In this document: positions 1 to 8,587 of the stretch, in pieces
Layout of the letters: each line of letters begins with the position of its first letter
Numbering within the stretch: the stretch's first letter is position 1
From: Mycolicibacterium porcinum
GTDB lineage: Bacteria > Actinomycetota > Actinomycetes > Mycobacteriales > Mycobacteriaceae
Reading direction: 5' to 3'
Assembly (NCBI GenBank): GCA_002086835.1
Contig: MVIG01000010.1
Span: 186,001-250,000, forward strand
DNA: 64,000 nt
Made by a program: the position numbers and the translations under genes
Notes under the pieces: model-generated
Seen by the model: the letters and a program-made list of their open reading frames with translations, nothing else
What the model was told of the DNA's origin: nothing
The model's database searches: none

Positions 1-247
1 CGATGTGGAACGAAAAACTCCGGCCGTCGCCAACTTGGCCAAACCCGCTGGCGTGTACACCAGTGGAAATATCCTCCATAGCAAACTCTCGGTTACACAG
101 TTCCCGGTCTGCGGCGAGGGTCATGATCGAACCATACCTCGACTTATGCCGCGGTGGTTGCAGACGCGACCATTTCCGGCCGATGGTCATGCCTAAACTG
201 GATTCCTGCACGTCACCGACCAACCATTTCCGATCGAGAGCGATCCG

Positions 248-1276
248 TTGCGCCCAATCCCCGCAGGTCAGCCAGTTCGCGCCGGCCTCTTCGCGCTGAC
301 CCTGCTGCTCACCGCGGGCTGCACGTCCAATCCCTCCGACGCCCCGCCGCCCACCATCGAGCCCGCTCAAGCCGCAGTTTCACCCCCGGTCGCGGCCGCG
401 CCGGACGGCGAGATCCGGGAATTGCGCGGGCACGCCGCGAGCTCCGTGTTCGATCCAGCAACCAGCACGCTCGCCGTGCTGACCCCTGGGCCGGAAGGGC
501 AGGCAACGCTGAGCCTGCTGGCCGCGGGCAAGGCAGCACGTGACGTCACATTGATGCCCGCGGCCACAGCGCTCAGCATCGACGGGAAGGGCGACATCCT
601 GGCGTCCACCCGGGGCGGATACTTCCGGGTGGACGTGGCGGCAGCCAAGGCCAGCAAAGTCGATGTGGACGGCGCCCAGGGCGTGGATTTCACCGCCATC
701 GCCCTGCGCGCCGACGGCAACCCCGTCCTGGGCACGGCCGACGGAGCCGTCTACACATTGGGCGGCGACCACACCGTGGCCGCCCGGCTCAAGATCTTCG
801 CCCGAGTGGATTCTCTTGTCACACAAGGAAACACCGCGGTGGTGCTGGATCGCGGACAGACCTCGGTGACGGCCGTCAACTCTGACGGGACCAAGTCCGC
901 CCAGGCCTTGCGGGCCGGCGAAGGCGCCACCACCATGGCCGCCGATCCGCGCGGCCGGGTCCTGGTCGCCGACACCCGCGGCGACGAACTGCTGGTGTTC
1001 GGCACCGACCCGCTGATCATGCGGCAGCGCTACCCGGTTCCGGCCGCCCCGTACGGCCTGGCCGGGTCCAGCGAACTGGCCTGGGTGTCGCAGACCGCGG
1101 CAAACACGGTGATTGGTTACGATCTCTCCACCGGCATACCGGTGGAAAAGGTGCGTTATCGAACAGTGCAGCAACCGAACTCCCTGGCCTACGACGAAAA
1201 GACCGACACCCTGTACGTAGTGTCCGGTTCGGGAGCCGGTGTGCAGGTGATCCGCACCGCGTCGGGCCGCCGATGA
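248..1276 (+). CDS. lppL: LppL-like lipoprotein, beta-propeller fold
   Basis: Predicted exported lipoprotein of 342 residues starting at TTG. A short basic N-terminus and hydrophobic stretch end in the lipobox LTAGC, with Cys25 as the lipidated residue, so it should be anchored on the outer face of the membrane. The rest contains repeated strands of the kind seen in YVTN/NHL beta-propellers (for example the segments around VLVADTRGDELLVFG and TLYVVSGSG), suggesting a binding or scaffold role; no catalytic motif is visible. It precedes a DUF5703 gene and pyrD with start/stop overlaps, which is the lppL-pyrD neighbourhood of M. tuberculosis (Rv2138-Rv2139). The start is uncertain because TTG is weak, but it places the signal peptide correctly. 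A small inverted repeat (GATCG-agag-CGATC, 232-245) lies just before the start. Exact function unknown. Confidence 0.85.
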   Translation: MRPIPAGQPVRAGLFALTLLLTAGCTSNPSDAPPPTIEPAQAAVSPPVAAAPDGEIRELRGHAASSVFDPATSTLAVLTPGPEGQATLSLLAAGKAARDVTLMPAATALSIDGKGDILASTRGGYFRVDVAAAKASKVDVDGAQGVDFTAIALRADGNPVLGTADGAVYTLGGDHTVAARLKIFARVDSLVTQGNTAVVLDRGQTSVTAVNSDGTKSAQALRAGEGATTMAADPRGRVLVADTRGDELLVFGTDPLIMRQRYPVPAAPYGLAGSSELAWVSQTAANTVIGYDLSTGIPVEKVRYRTVQQPNSLAYDEKTDTLYVVSGSGAGVQVIRTASGRR

Positions 1277-1542
1277 CCACGATCCAGCAGGGCCGCATGC
1301 CTCCCGGGTGGGACAAGGTCGTCGCCGAGGACCTTTCTGAGGAATACGACTGGATACCGCTGCGGCTTCCGCCGGATGTCACCAGGATCAGCGCCTCAAT
1401 CCGCTTGTCGATCGAGGCCGAGTACCGCGGCTGGGAACTGACCCGGGTGCGGGCCTATACAGATGGGAGCCGACGGGTGCTGTTGCGCCGCAAGAAAACC
1501 GCGTCATCCATGCCGGGCACACCCCAGGCGCCTTCGCTGTGA
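1273..1542 (+). CDS. DUF5703 family small protein
   Basis: Protein of 89 residues with no signal peptide or membrane segment. The N-terminal two thirds ([19 protein letters not shown], then a segment with [23 protein letters not shown]) match what I know of the actinobacterial DUF5703 family, a short conserved protein encoded next to pyrD. The C-terminal tail is basic then Pro/Ser rich. The ATG overlaps the lppL stop by 4 bp, and its own stop overlaps the GTG of pyrD by 4 bp, so the three genes are translationally coupled. Molecular function is not known. Confidence 0.8.
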   Translation: MTTIQQGRMPPGWDKVVAEDLSEEYDWIPLRLPPDVTRISASIRLSIEAEYRGWELTRVRAYTDGSRRVLLRRKKTASSMPGTPQAPSL

Positions 1543-2603
1543 TCTACGCGGCTCTGCGGCGGGCGCTGTTCCTGGTGCCGCCGGAACGAATCCACCTGTG
1601 GGTGTTCGGGCTGCTGCGCACGGTCACCGGCCCCGCATTCCTGCGTCGCGCCCTGGCGCGACGGTTGGCCCCCGCCGATCCGGCCCTGGCCAGCACGGTG
1701 TTCGGGGTGCGCTTCCCGGGCCCGATGGGGCTGGCCGCCGGATTCGACAAGGACGGCCGCGGCCTGCAGACCTGGGGCGCGCTCGGCTTCGGGTACGCCG
1801 AGGTCGGCACGGTGACGGCCCAACCGCAACCGGGCAATCCCGAGCCCCGGCTGTTCCGGCTGCCCGACGATCACGCGCTGCTCAACCGGATGGGGTTCAA
1901 CAACGAGGGGGCCGGCGCGCTTGCGATCCGGTTGGCCCGGCACACTCCCGACGTACCGATCGGGGTGAACATCGGCAAGACCAAGCTGACCCCCGCCGAG
2001 GACGCGGTGGCCGACTACGCCGAGAGCACCCGGTTGGTCAGCGCACTGGCGGCCTACGTCGTCGTCAACGTCAGCTCACCCAACACGCCCGGACTACGGG
2101 ATCTGCAGGCCGTCGAATCGCTGCGGCCGATCCTGGCCGCGGTCAAGGCCGAGACGAACAAGCCGGTGCTGGTCAAGATCGCCCCTGACCTCTCCGATGC
2201 CGACATCGACGACGTCGCAGATCTGGCAGTCGAATTGGGGTTGGCGGGGATCGTCGCCACCAACACCACCATCTCACGGGACGGGCTGGCCACACCCGGT
2301 ATCGCCGACCTCGGCGCCGGCGGGATATCCGGGCGCCCGGTGGCGCACCGGTCGCTGCAGGTGCTGCGCCGGCTGTACCGCCGGGTCGGTGACAAGCTGG
2401 TGCTGATCAGCGTCGGCGGCATCGAAACCGCCGACGACGCCTGGGAACGGATCACCGCCGGGGCCACCCTGCTACAGGGCTATACCGGATTCATCTACGG
2501 CGGCGGACTGTGGGCCAACCAGATTCACGACGGCATCGCCGAGCGGTTGCATGCGGGCGGGTTCGCGTCGCTGAGCGACGCGATCGGCTCTGCCGCCCGC
2601 TGA
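1539..2603 (+). CDS. pyrD: Dihydroorotate dehydrogenase (quinone), class 2
   Basis: Fourth step of de novo pyrimidine synthesis: oxidises dihydroorotate to orotate, passing electrons to the quinone pool at the membrane. The 354-residue length and an N-terminal amphipathic helical extension of about 45 residues before the barrel are typical of class 2 enzymes. Visible motifs are the FMN-site [17 protein letters not shown], the [14 protein letters not shown] loop carrying the catalytic serine of class 2 enzymes, the ATNTT segment and the phosphate-binding glycines (AGGISGRP and SVGGIE). Starts at GTG, overlapping the DUF5703 stop (GTGA). The next gene is convergent only 15 bp away, leaving little space for an intrinsic terminator. 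Confidence 0.95.
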   Translation: MIYAALRRALFLVPPERIHLWVFGLLRTVTGPAFLRRALARRLAPADPALASTVFGVRFPGPMGLAAGFDKDGRGLQTWGALGFGYAEVGTVTAQPQPGNPEPRLFRLPDDHALLNRMGFNNEGAGALAIRLARHTPDVPIGVNIGKTKLTPAEDAVADYAESTRLVSALAAYVVVNVSSPNTPGLRDLQAVESLRPILAAVKAETNKPVLVKIAPDLSDADIDDVADLAVELGLAGIVATNTTISRDGLATPGIADLGAGGISGRPVAHRSLQVLRRLYRRVGDKLVLISVGGIETADDAWERITAGATLLQGYTGFIYGGGLWANQIHDGIAERLHAGGFASLSDAIGSAAR

Positions 2604-2618
2604 GTCCGTCCCCCAGCC

Positions 2619-4091
2619 CTACTCCAGCCCCGCGGTGCCGTCGGGCTTGACGGTGACCTTGGCGCCCGCGATGTCCTCGCGGATGCTGGCCTCGGCCTGG
2701 GACAGGTCGGGGACGACCGCGAGCGCCCGGCTGCCGCTGGGGGTGCGGACGGCGACGAACACCTTTTCGGGCTCGCCGTCCCGGTTGAACGGCGTGGTCC
2801 AGGTCTCCACGGTCCCGGTGCCTGACCACCCGTCCTCGGCCACCACCGTCGGCTCCGCATCGACCTCGGATTGCACATCCTCCCAGCGGAATTGCGTCTG
2901 CGGAGGTTGGGTGCTGTAGACGCCGAAACTGTGCTTGCTCAGGTAGCCGCCGTTGGCGGTGATCAGCCCGATCTGTCCGGGGTGGGCCGTCAGCCGTTCG
3001 GCCATCGTGGCGATGGAGTGCGACACGTAGTTGTTCCAGGGCCCACCGGCGAAGGTCAGACCACCGGTCACGGTCAGCGGGCGCTGCGGATCGTCCAATG
3101 CCAGCCCCAGTTCCCTGGCTGCCACCTGGACCGCCGACGGGAAGCACGAATACACGTCGACCGCCGCCAGATCGTCGACACCCACACCGGCGAGCTCCAG
3201 CACCCGGCGACCGGCGATCCGAATGGCAGGCGACCCGGAGAAACTGGCCCGCTGCCCGATCAGGTAGGTGTCGTGCGCATCGCTGCCGGCGTACGGGAAA
3301 ACCCAACGCTCCCTGGGGATCTGCAGCTGTGTCGCCTTCTGCACCGAGGTCAGGATCAGCACAGCGCCCTGGTCGACCATGTTGTTGGAGTTCATCAGCT
3401 TGGTGTACGGCCAGCTGATCATCCGGTTCGACGGACCCGGCTGCCAGATCTCGTCGGCCGGCACCGGCTCCCGGCTCCAGGCATGCGGATTGTCTTCGGC
3501 GACCTGGCTGAAACGCGACCACAGCGCACCGATCCGGCGGCGGTGGTCATCGGAGGACTCCCCCGCCGCGATTCGCAGGGCCTGCTCGAACATCGGGTAG
3601 ACGTGCGACGGCGCCACCAGGCCGATCCGGATCTCGGCCGGTCCGGCCATCTCGAACTCGGGGTCGCTGGGCGCCTGCGGCACCGAGGCGTCCTGCTCGG
3701 TTCCGGTCAGCCGCTCGCCGCGTGACTTCAACCGGCTTCGGGTACGCCAGGTCTCGCCCCCGGCGATCAGCACCACCTCGTTGCGGCCCCGCTGGATGTC
3801 CAGGCAGGCCTGGTTGACCAGCGACTGCGGCACGTTGCCGCCGACCGGTGTGTACCGGGTCGCGGCATGGGGCGCGCCGATCCGCTGGGCCAGCAACAGG
3901 CCCGGGTCCCGGTAGCGCAGCGACAGCAGATTGACCACCCGGACGGCGTCGACCGCCTCGAGCACCGCGGCGCCGGCGGCAGCCCGGGCGGCGGCCTCCA
4001 TCAGGTCGACCGGCTCGCGGTCGGGGTTCTCGTCATGCTGGTTGACCTGGCCGTAGCCGACCAACACCGGGGTTCTGGGGTCAAGTGCCAC
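2619..4091 (-). CDS. Thiolase-fold acetyl-CoA acetyltransferase (Rv1867 type)
   Basis: Member of the thiolase superfamily, 490 residues, with an N-terminal thiolase-like region (VLVGYGQVNQ, then VNQACLDIQRG where thiolases carry their nucleophilic Cys) and a C-terminal extension after about residue 390 that looks like an OB-type nucleic/acyl-CoA-binding fold. The later glycine-rich motif reads FAGGPWNNYVSH and the terminal motif reads NGGYLSKHSFG. The second catalytic Cys of classical thiolases is therefore absent and a His is present instead. This is typical of the poorly characterised mycobacterial acetyltransferase group resembling Rv1867. It lies 10 bp downstream of an aldehyde dehydrogenase on the same strand, so the two probably form one operon for acyl or aldehyde catabolism. 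Substrate unknown. Confidence 0.8.
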   Translation of the reverse strand: MALDPRTPVLVGYGQVNQHDENPDREPVDLMEAAARAAAGAAVLEAVDAVRVVNLLSLRYRDPGLLLAQRIGAPHAATRYTPVGGNVPQSLVNQACLDIQRGRNEVVLIAGGETWRTRSRLKSRGERLTGTEQDASVPQAPSDPEFEMAGPAEIRIGLVAPSHVYPMFEQALRIAAGESSDDHRRRIGALWSRFSQVAEDNPHAWSREPVPADEIWQPGPSNRMISWPYTKLMNSNNMVDQGAVLILTSVQKATQLQIPRERWVFPYAGSDAHDTYLIGQRASFSGSPAIRIAGRRVLELAGVGVDDLAAVDVYSCFPSAVQVAARELGLALDDPQRPLTVTGGLTFAGGPWNNYVSHSIATMAERLTAHPGQIGLITANGGYLSKHSFGVYSTQPPQTQFRWEDVQSEVDAEPTVVAEDGWSGTGTVETWTTPFNRDGEPEKVFVAVRTPSGSRALAVVPDLSQAEASIREDIAGAKVTVKPDGTAGLE

Positions 4092-4101
4092 TTGTGAATT
4101 C

Positions 4102-5547
4102 CTATTCTGCCGCCGGGCCGATCCGGTAGATCGACTTCAGATTCTGGTAGGCGGCCAGTCCTTCGGGGCCGAGTTCACGGCCCAGCCCGCTGGCCTTGAC
4201 GCCGCCGAACGGCGCCGCGATGTCCAGTTGGTAGTCGTTGACGCCGACCGTGCCGGTGTGGATGGCGCGAGCGACGTCGGTGGCGCGCTCGGCATCGGCG
4301 GACCACACCGTTCCGCCCAACCCGTACTCACTGGCGTTGGCCAGGTCGATGGCCTGCTGCTCGGTCTCGTACGGGATCACCGCGAGCACCGGGCCGAAGA
4401 TCTCCTCCTGGGCGATCCGCGCCGAGTTGTCGACGTCGGCGAACAACGTCGGCGACACGAACCAGCCGTCGGGCTGGTCGGCCGGAATCCCGCCGCCCGC
4501 AACAAGCCTCGCGCCGTCGGCCTTGCCGGCTTCGATATAACCCAGCACGCGGTCCCGCTGGCGGGAGCTGACCAGCGGCCCCACGTCGGTCGACTTGTCC
4601 AGCGGGTCACCCACTTTCAACCCGGCCGTCAGTGCGGCCAGGGCGTCGACCACTTCGCCGTAGCGCGACTTCGGGGCCAGTATCCGCGAATTGAGGTGGC
4701 AGGTCTGCCCGTTGTTGACGAACGACGCGTTCTTCAGACCCTTGACGGTGGTGTCGAGGTCGGCGTCCTCGAGGATGACCGCCGCCGACTTCCCACCCAA
4801 TTCCAGGGTGACCGGCCTCAGCAGCCGGCCGCACTCCTGCGCGATGAGCCGCCCCACAGCGGTCGACCCGGTGAACGACACCTTGTCGACGCCGGGATGC
4901 GACACCAGATGCGCACCGGTGTCGGGCCCACCGGCGAGGACGTTGAGGACACCCGCGGGCAGCCCGGCCGCCAGCGCCGCCTCAGCGAAAATCAATGCGT
5001 CCAAAGCAGTTTCCGGGGAGGCCTTGAGCACCACGGTGCATCCGGCGGCCAGCGCGGGGGCCAGCTTGAACGCGGCCAGGGCCTGCGGGTAGTTCCACGG
5101 CACGATCGCCCCGACCACGCCGACCGGTTCCCGCCGCACGATGGTGTGCCCGATCGCGGCGGGCCGAATCTCCTCGGCGGCGGTCTGGCCGATCAACCCG
5201 GCGTAATACCGCAGAAGTCCGGCGGGAAAGAAACCGTTGGCCCCACGCGACAACCGGATCGGCATGCCGTTCTCCCGCGTGCACAGCTCATCGGTCGACG
5301 ACGCCCGCGCCAGGAGCTCGTCGGCCAACCCGCCCATCACGGCCGCCCGATCGGCGGCCGGCGTCGACGCCCATCCGGGCAGCGCGGCCCGCGCGGCGGC
5401 CACCGCCGCGTCGACCTCTGCCTCACCGGCGGCGGCGCCGTCGCCGAGCCGCGCACCCGTGGCGGCTTCCAGCACCGGCGTGGACGCCTCGGCGGCCCGG
5501 AACCGGCCCCCGATGAAGACCCGTGCCCCATCATCGACAACGGTCAT
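4102..5547 (-). CDS. NAD(P)-dependent aldehyde dehydrogenase
   Basis: Oxidises an aldehyde to the acid. The 481-residue protein has the complete aldehyde dehydrogenase set: VPWNYPQ (about residue 150), KASPETALDALIFAE, the nucleotide-binding FTGSTAVGRLI, the general-base LELGGKS, the nucleophile region FVNNGQTCHLNSR with catalytic Cys, and EEIFGPVLAV. The frame is open further upstream, but I choose the ATG at 5547 because AAGGAG sits 6 nt before it and the product then begins at the usual N-terminus. Operonic with the thiolase-like gene downstream (10-bp gap). Two dyad sequences lie just upstream and may control it. Substrate cannot be told from sequence. Confidence 0.92.
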   Translation of the reverse strand: MTVVDDGARVFIGGRFRAAEASTPVLEAATGARLGDGAAAGEAEVDAAVAAARAALPGWASTPAADRAAVMGGLADELLARASSTDELCTRENGMPIRLSRGANGFFPAGLLRYYAGLIGQTAAEEIRPAAIGHTIVRREPVGVVGAIVPWNYPQALAAFKLAPALAAGCTVVLKASPETALDALIFAEAALAAGLPAGVLNVLAGGPDTGAHLVSHPGVDKVSFTGSTAVGRLIAQECGRLLRPVTLELGGKSAAVILEDADLDTTVKGLKNASFVNNGQTCHLNSRILAPKSRYGEVVDALAALTAGLKVGDPLDKSTDVGPLVSSRQRDRVLGYIEAGKADGARLVAGGGIPADQPDGWFVSPTLFADVDNSARIAQEEIFGPVLAVIPYETEQQAIDLANASEYGLGGTVWSADAERATDVARAIHTGTVGVNDYQLDIAAPFGGVKASGLGRELGPEGLAAYQNLKSIYRIGPAAE

Positions 5548-5576
5548 GCCGGACTCCTTCGACGCTTCGGTAAGGC

Positions 5577-5629
5577 GACCCATCACCACGTCATGGCGAC
5601 GCCGTGATGGGTCCACCTTCGCGCGAAGG
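5577..5629. promoter_or_regulatory. Two adjacent dyads upstream of the aldehyde dehydrogenase
   Basis: A perfect 10-bp inverted repeat (GACCCATCAC, 17 nt, GTGATGGGTC; 5577-5586 and 5604-5613) is followed by a perfect 14-bp palindrome CCTTCGCGCGAAGG (5616-5629). Both lie in the 154-bp gap between the PEBP gene end and the aldehyde dehydrogenase start. They begin about 30 bp upstream of the start codon, which fits repressor or activator operators. One of them could instead be a transcript-end hairpin for the PEBP gene; neither has a T-tract. Confidence 0.4.
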
Positions 5630-5701
5630 AGCCTGCCCTGTAAACGACAGGCCCGGAAACCCCGGCGTGAGCGATCGGGACATCTAGTCGTGCTGCAACG
5701 G

Positions 5702-6226
5702 CTAGTTCTGCTCGTAGGTGCCGTGGATGACGGCGCGGGCGATGGCCTGGCCGAACAGGTTGAAGCCGAGGTAGGCCGGAGTGGCGCCCTCGGGGAGTTC
5801 CAGCGATGCCACCGGCAGCGCGTGCACCGCGATGTAGTACCGGTGCGGGCCGTGGCCGGCGGGCGGGGCCGCTCCGATGTAGCGCTTGAGGCCCGCATCG
5901 TTGGCCAGCGTGACGGCCCCACCGGGCAGCTCGCCGCCGTCACCGGCGCCGGCGGGCAGTTCGGTCACGGTGGCGGGCAGGTCGGCCACCGCCCAGTGCC
6001 AGAAGCCCGAGGCGGTCGGGGCGTCCGGGTCATACACCGTGACGGCGAAACTCTTGGTCTCGGCCGGGAAGCCGGACCAGCTCAGCTGCGGCGAAACATC
6101 CGAACCGCCGGCGCCCATGATCCCGCTGACCTGGTCGTTGGCCAGCGGCTGACCGTCGGTGACCGATTCTGAGGTCAGGGTGAACGTCGGCAGCTTCGGC
6201 AGGTTGTCGTACGGAGATGCGGTCAT
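5702..6226 (-). CDS. YbhB/YbcL family Raf kinase inhibitor-like (PEBP) protein
   Basis: Phosphatidylethanolamine-binding-protein fold of 174 residues, corresponding to Rv2140c of M. tuberculosis. The ligand-pocket signatures are clear: the [13 protein letters not shown] segment in the middle and [12 protein letters not shown] near the C-terminus. No signal peptide, so cytosolic. Bacterial family members bind small anionic or phosphorylated ligands, but their cellular role is poorly understood. It follows the M20 peptidase gene by 35 bp on the same strand, an arrangement kept from the M. tuberculosis chromosome. Confidence 0.92.
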   Translation of the reverse strand: MTASPYDNLPKLPTFTLTSESVTDGQPLANDQVSGIMGAGGSDVSPQLSWSGFPAETKSFAVTVYDPDAPTASGFWHWAVADLPATVTELPAGAGDGGELPGGAVTLANDAGLKRYIGAAPPAGHGPHRYYIAVHALPVASLELPEGATPAYLGFNLFGQAIARAVIHGTYEQN

Positions 6227-6261
6227 GATTCCCTCTCGTCGTAGCTCGTGTCGTCGTGCGG

Positions 6262-7605
6262 TCAGCAGTTCCGCAAAAAGTGTTCCAGAACGCCTGCACC
6301 GAACTGCAGCGCGTCCACCGGCACCCGCTCGTCGACGCCGTGGAACAGCGCCGCGAAGTCCAGCTCCGGCGGCAACCGCAGCGGGGCGAACCCGAAGCAG
6401 CGAATCCCCAACCGCTGGAACGATTTCGCGTCCGTCCCGCCCGACATCATGTAGGGAACGGTGCGGGCCTCGGGATCGAGCGCCAGGATCGCCGCGTTCA
6501 TCGCGTCAACCAGGTCGCCGTCGAACGTCGTCTCGTAGGACGGCAGATCCCGTTCCCAGCTGCGGGTGACATCGGGACCGATCAGCTCGTCGACCTCACG
6601 CTCGAAGGCCTCCTTGCGTCCCGGCAGCACCCGGCAGTCGATCACGGCCTCCGCCGACGCCGGGATGACGTTGGCCTTGTAACCGGCCTTGAGCATGGTC
6701 GGGTTGGCCGTGTCGCGCAGGGTCGCCGACACGATCCGCGCCACCCCACCGAGCTTGGCGATGGTCCCTTCCAGATCCGGCGAGTTCACGTCGAAGGAGT
6801 AACCGGTCTCCTCGGCCACCGCGGTGAGGAACTCCTCCACCGCCGGATTGAGTACCAGCGGGAACTCGTGCCGGCCCAGCCGGTCCACGGCGCCGGCGAT
6901 GGCCGTCACGGCGTTGTCGTCGTGCACCATCGAGCCGTGGCCGGCCCGGCCCCGTGCCGTCAGCCGCATCCAGGACAGGCCCTTCTCGGCGGTCTCGATG
7001 AGATAGAGCCGACGCTCGCCGCCGTCCTTGCGGGGCACGGTCAGCGAGAAGCCGCCGACCTCGCCGATCGCCTCGGTCACGCCGTCGAACAGGTCGGGCC
7101 GGTTGTCCACCAGCCAATTGGCGCCGTAGGTGCCGCCGTGCTCCTCATCGGAGACGAATGCGAAGACCAGGTCGCGGGGCGGGACGATGCCGGACCGCTT
7201 GAAGTGCCGGGCCACCGCGAGGGTCATCCCGACCATGTCCTTCATGTCGACCGCACCCCGGCCCCAGACGTAGCCGTCCTTGATCGCACCGGAGAACGGG
7301 TGCACGCTCCAGTCGGCGGGCTCGGCAGGCACGACGTCGAGGTGCCCGTGGATCATCAATGCGCCGCGGCTGGGGTCGGCGCCGGGCAGCCGGGCGAACA
7401 CATTGCCCCGGCCGGGCGCCCCGGCCTCGACGTATTCGGTGGTGTAGCCGACCTCACGGAGCCGGTCGGCCACCCATTCGGCGCAGTCCGCCTCGGGTTT
7501 GAGCGTCGCCGGGTCACCGGTGTTGGAGGTGTCGAATCGGATGAGCGCACTGACGAGATCGACTACCTCGTCCGCGCTGGAGGCGGGGACCGTCACAGAG
7601 TCCAT
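6262..7605 (-). CDS. M20/M25/M40 family metallopeptidase (DapE/ArgE-like)
   Basis: Zinc-dependent amidohydrolase, 447 residues from the ATG at 7605; corresponds to Rv2141c. The metal-binding series is visible: IHGHLDVVP (His and Asp of the first motif), [11 protein letters not shown] (bridging Asp), SDEEHGG (Glu general base and Glu ligand), a dimerisation domain containing GRAGHGSM, and a C-terminal [12 protein letters not shown] at 7632 would add nine residues. I prefer 7605 because the length then matches the M. tuberculosis homologue, although neither start has a strong ribosome binding site. Although often called DapE-like, the family includes general acylamino-acid and dipeptide hydrolases, so the substrate is open. 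Confidence 0.9.
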   Translation of the reverse strand: MDSVTVPASSADEVVDLVSALIRFDTSNTGDPATLKPEADCAEWVADRLREVGYTTEYVEAGAPGRGNVFARLPGADPSRGALMIHGHLDVVPAEPADWSVHPFSGAIKDGYVWGRGAVDMKDMVGMTLAVARHFKRSGIVPPRDLVFAFVSDEEHGGTYGANWLVDNRPDLFDGVTEAIGEVGGFSLTVPRKDGGERRLYLIETAEKGLSWMRLTARGRAGHGSMVHDDNAVTAIAGAVDRLGRHEFPLVLNPAVEEFLTAVAEETGYSFDVNSPDLEGTIAKLGGVARIVSATLRDTANPTMLKAGYKANVIPASAEAVIDCRVLPGRKEAFEREVDELIGPDVTRSWERDLPSYETTFDGDLVDAMNAAILALDPEARTVPYMMSGGTDAKSFQRLGIRCFGFAPLRLPPELDFAALFHGVDERVPVDALQFGAGVLEHFLRNC

Positions 7606-7693
7606 TGGTACCACCGATTCGCCCCGGGACACCGGTTTGGGTCTTGGGCACCCGATCCGATAACCTTAGGCGCCCAGCCCGCAAGGCTGGCAG

Positions 7694-7779
7694 GTCCGAG
7701 TGGCGGAATGGCAGACGCGCTAGCTTGAGGTGCTAGTGCCCTATTAACGGGCGTGGGGGTTCAAGTCCCCCCTCGGACA
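7694..7779 (+). tRNA. leuU: tRNA-Leu (anticodon GAG)
   Basis: Class II tRNA with a long variable arm. The acceptor stem GTCCGAG (7694-7700) pairs with CTCGGAC (7772-7778), followed by discriminator A; CCA is not encoded. The anticodon stem CTAGC/GCTAG encloses the loop TTGAGGT, giving anticodon GAG. The variable arm GCCC...GGGC forms a stem, and the T loop has GTTCAAGTC. Its place next to the M20 peptidase gene matches leuU in M. tuberculosis. Confidence 0.97.
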
Positions 7780-7784
7780 CAGTG

Positions 7785-7813
7785 TGAGGCGAGCGAGATG
7801 AACGCTCGCCTCA
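7785..7813 (+). terminator. Hairpin terminator after tRNA-Leu
   Basis: A perfect 11-bp stem, TGAGGCGAGCG (7785-7795) pairing with CGCTCGCCTCA (7803-7813) around a 7-nt loop, starts 6 nt after the tRNA. There is no long T-run after it, which is common for mycobacterial terminators. The rest of the gap up to 7950 shows nothing recognisable. Confidence 0.65.
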
Positions 7814-7950
7814 ATTCGTAGCCGATCGAATCTCTGGAGCGGCTCAGCCACGTCACGTGTCAGGCGACACGACTCATGTCAGATAGCCCTGCCACCGTCG
7901 AATCCTGAACAGCCACACCAGATTCCACCGCGACAGAGGCGCGATCGCCG

Positions 7951-8505
7951 TCAGGCCGGGTCCGGCGCGTCCCACGGCACGCTTCCCGACACCCAGTGGG
8001 TTATCTGCGCTTCTTGATCATTACGGTGAAGGTGCCGCGGCGGCTGGCCGAAGGTGGCATATGGCCGACACCGCAAGACCACGCGGTCCTCCTCGTCGGC
8101 CATTGCCTCGACGAACGGGCGGGCTTCCTCGCCTAGCGACTGGCCAGACATTCGGCCCGCGACGGCCATCATGACGTCGACGATGAGGTTGCGATCGGTT
8201 TCCAGGATGGCGTCGGCGTAGACCTGTAGATAGGCGAACGGCCAACGCTCATCGAGTACGCACAGACTCACCTTGCCGTCACGGGCGACGGCTTTCGCCT
8301 TGCCGCGTCTGGCCATCGTGGACACCAGAACCTCGTCGTCATCGGTGGGCACGTAGTACACGATCGACATGGCGGGCCCGTCATGTAAGCGCCGATGGCC
8401 AAAAACGCAGGTGCGGTGCGTGCGCACAAAGATGCGCCGCTCGGAGGGAAGCATGTCTCGGTCGGTCGGAGCCGTGAATGGCTCGGTCGCAATAGGAAGC
8501 AGCAT
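7951..8505 (-). CDS. PPOX-fold (F420/FMN-binding) family protein
   Basis: Protein of 184 residues with the pattern of the pyridoxamine-5'-phosphate oxidase-like split barrel. A short N-terminal helix (LPSERRIFVRTHRTCVFG) is followed by strands containing MSIVYYVPTDDDEVLVSTMARRGKAKAVARDGKVSLCVLDER and then a helical segment. In mycobacteria, members of this family bind F420 or flavin and reduce small substrates, or simply bind cofactor. It is divergent from a TetR regulator 83 bp away with a palindrome between them, so it is the likely target of that regulator. The start is uncertain because no clear ribosome binding site precedes 8505. Confidence 0.75.
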   Translation of the reverse strand: MLLPIATEPFTAPTDRDMLPSERRIFVRTHRTCVFGHRRLHDGPAMSIVYYVPTDDDEVLVSTMARRGKAKAVARDGKVSLCVLDERWPFAYLQVYADAILETDRNLIVDVMMAVAGRMSGQSLGEEARPFVEAMADEEDRVVLRCRPYATFGQPPRHLHRNDQEAQITHWVSGSVPWDAPDPA

Positions 8506-8533
8506 TGTGAACCGTTCTGGTCGGATTAATTAT

Positions 8534-8548
8534 GGATACAGTGTTTCC
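8534..8548. promoter_or_regulatory. Candidate TetR operator between divergent genes
   Basis: GGATACAGTGTTTCC is a 15-bp near-palindrome (mismatches at positions 4/12 only, around a central G) in the AT-richer gap between the PPOX gene (start 8505, - strand) and the TetR gene (start about 8588, + strand). Position and symmetry suit autoregulation by the TetR protein. Confidence 0.4.
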
Positions 8549-8587
8549 GTTATTGTGCTGGATGTCAAGAGTGGCCATACTTGGCCC

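Noticed and set aside
1-247. Possible gene before lppL, and repeated ACCATTTCCG (169-178, 223-232) with a GACCAT/ATGGTC dyad
   Set aside because: Short overlapping frames without coding signs; the repeats are short and could be chance, so only an upstream region of lppL is assumed.
380-1174. 264-codon - strand frame opposite the lipoprotein gene
   Set aside because: No domain or translation signal; lppL has a signal peptide, lipobox and conserved position.
4228-5607. Long + strand open frame (459 codons) opposite the aldehyde dehydrogenase
   Set aside because: It mirrors the high-GC third positions of the real gene on the other strand, has no recognisable domain and no ribosome site; the aldehyde dehydrogenase motifs are decisive.
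7694-7779. tRNA-Leu as the attachment site of an integrated element
   Set aside because: I found no repeat of the tRNA 3' end at the other side and no integrase gene in the window.
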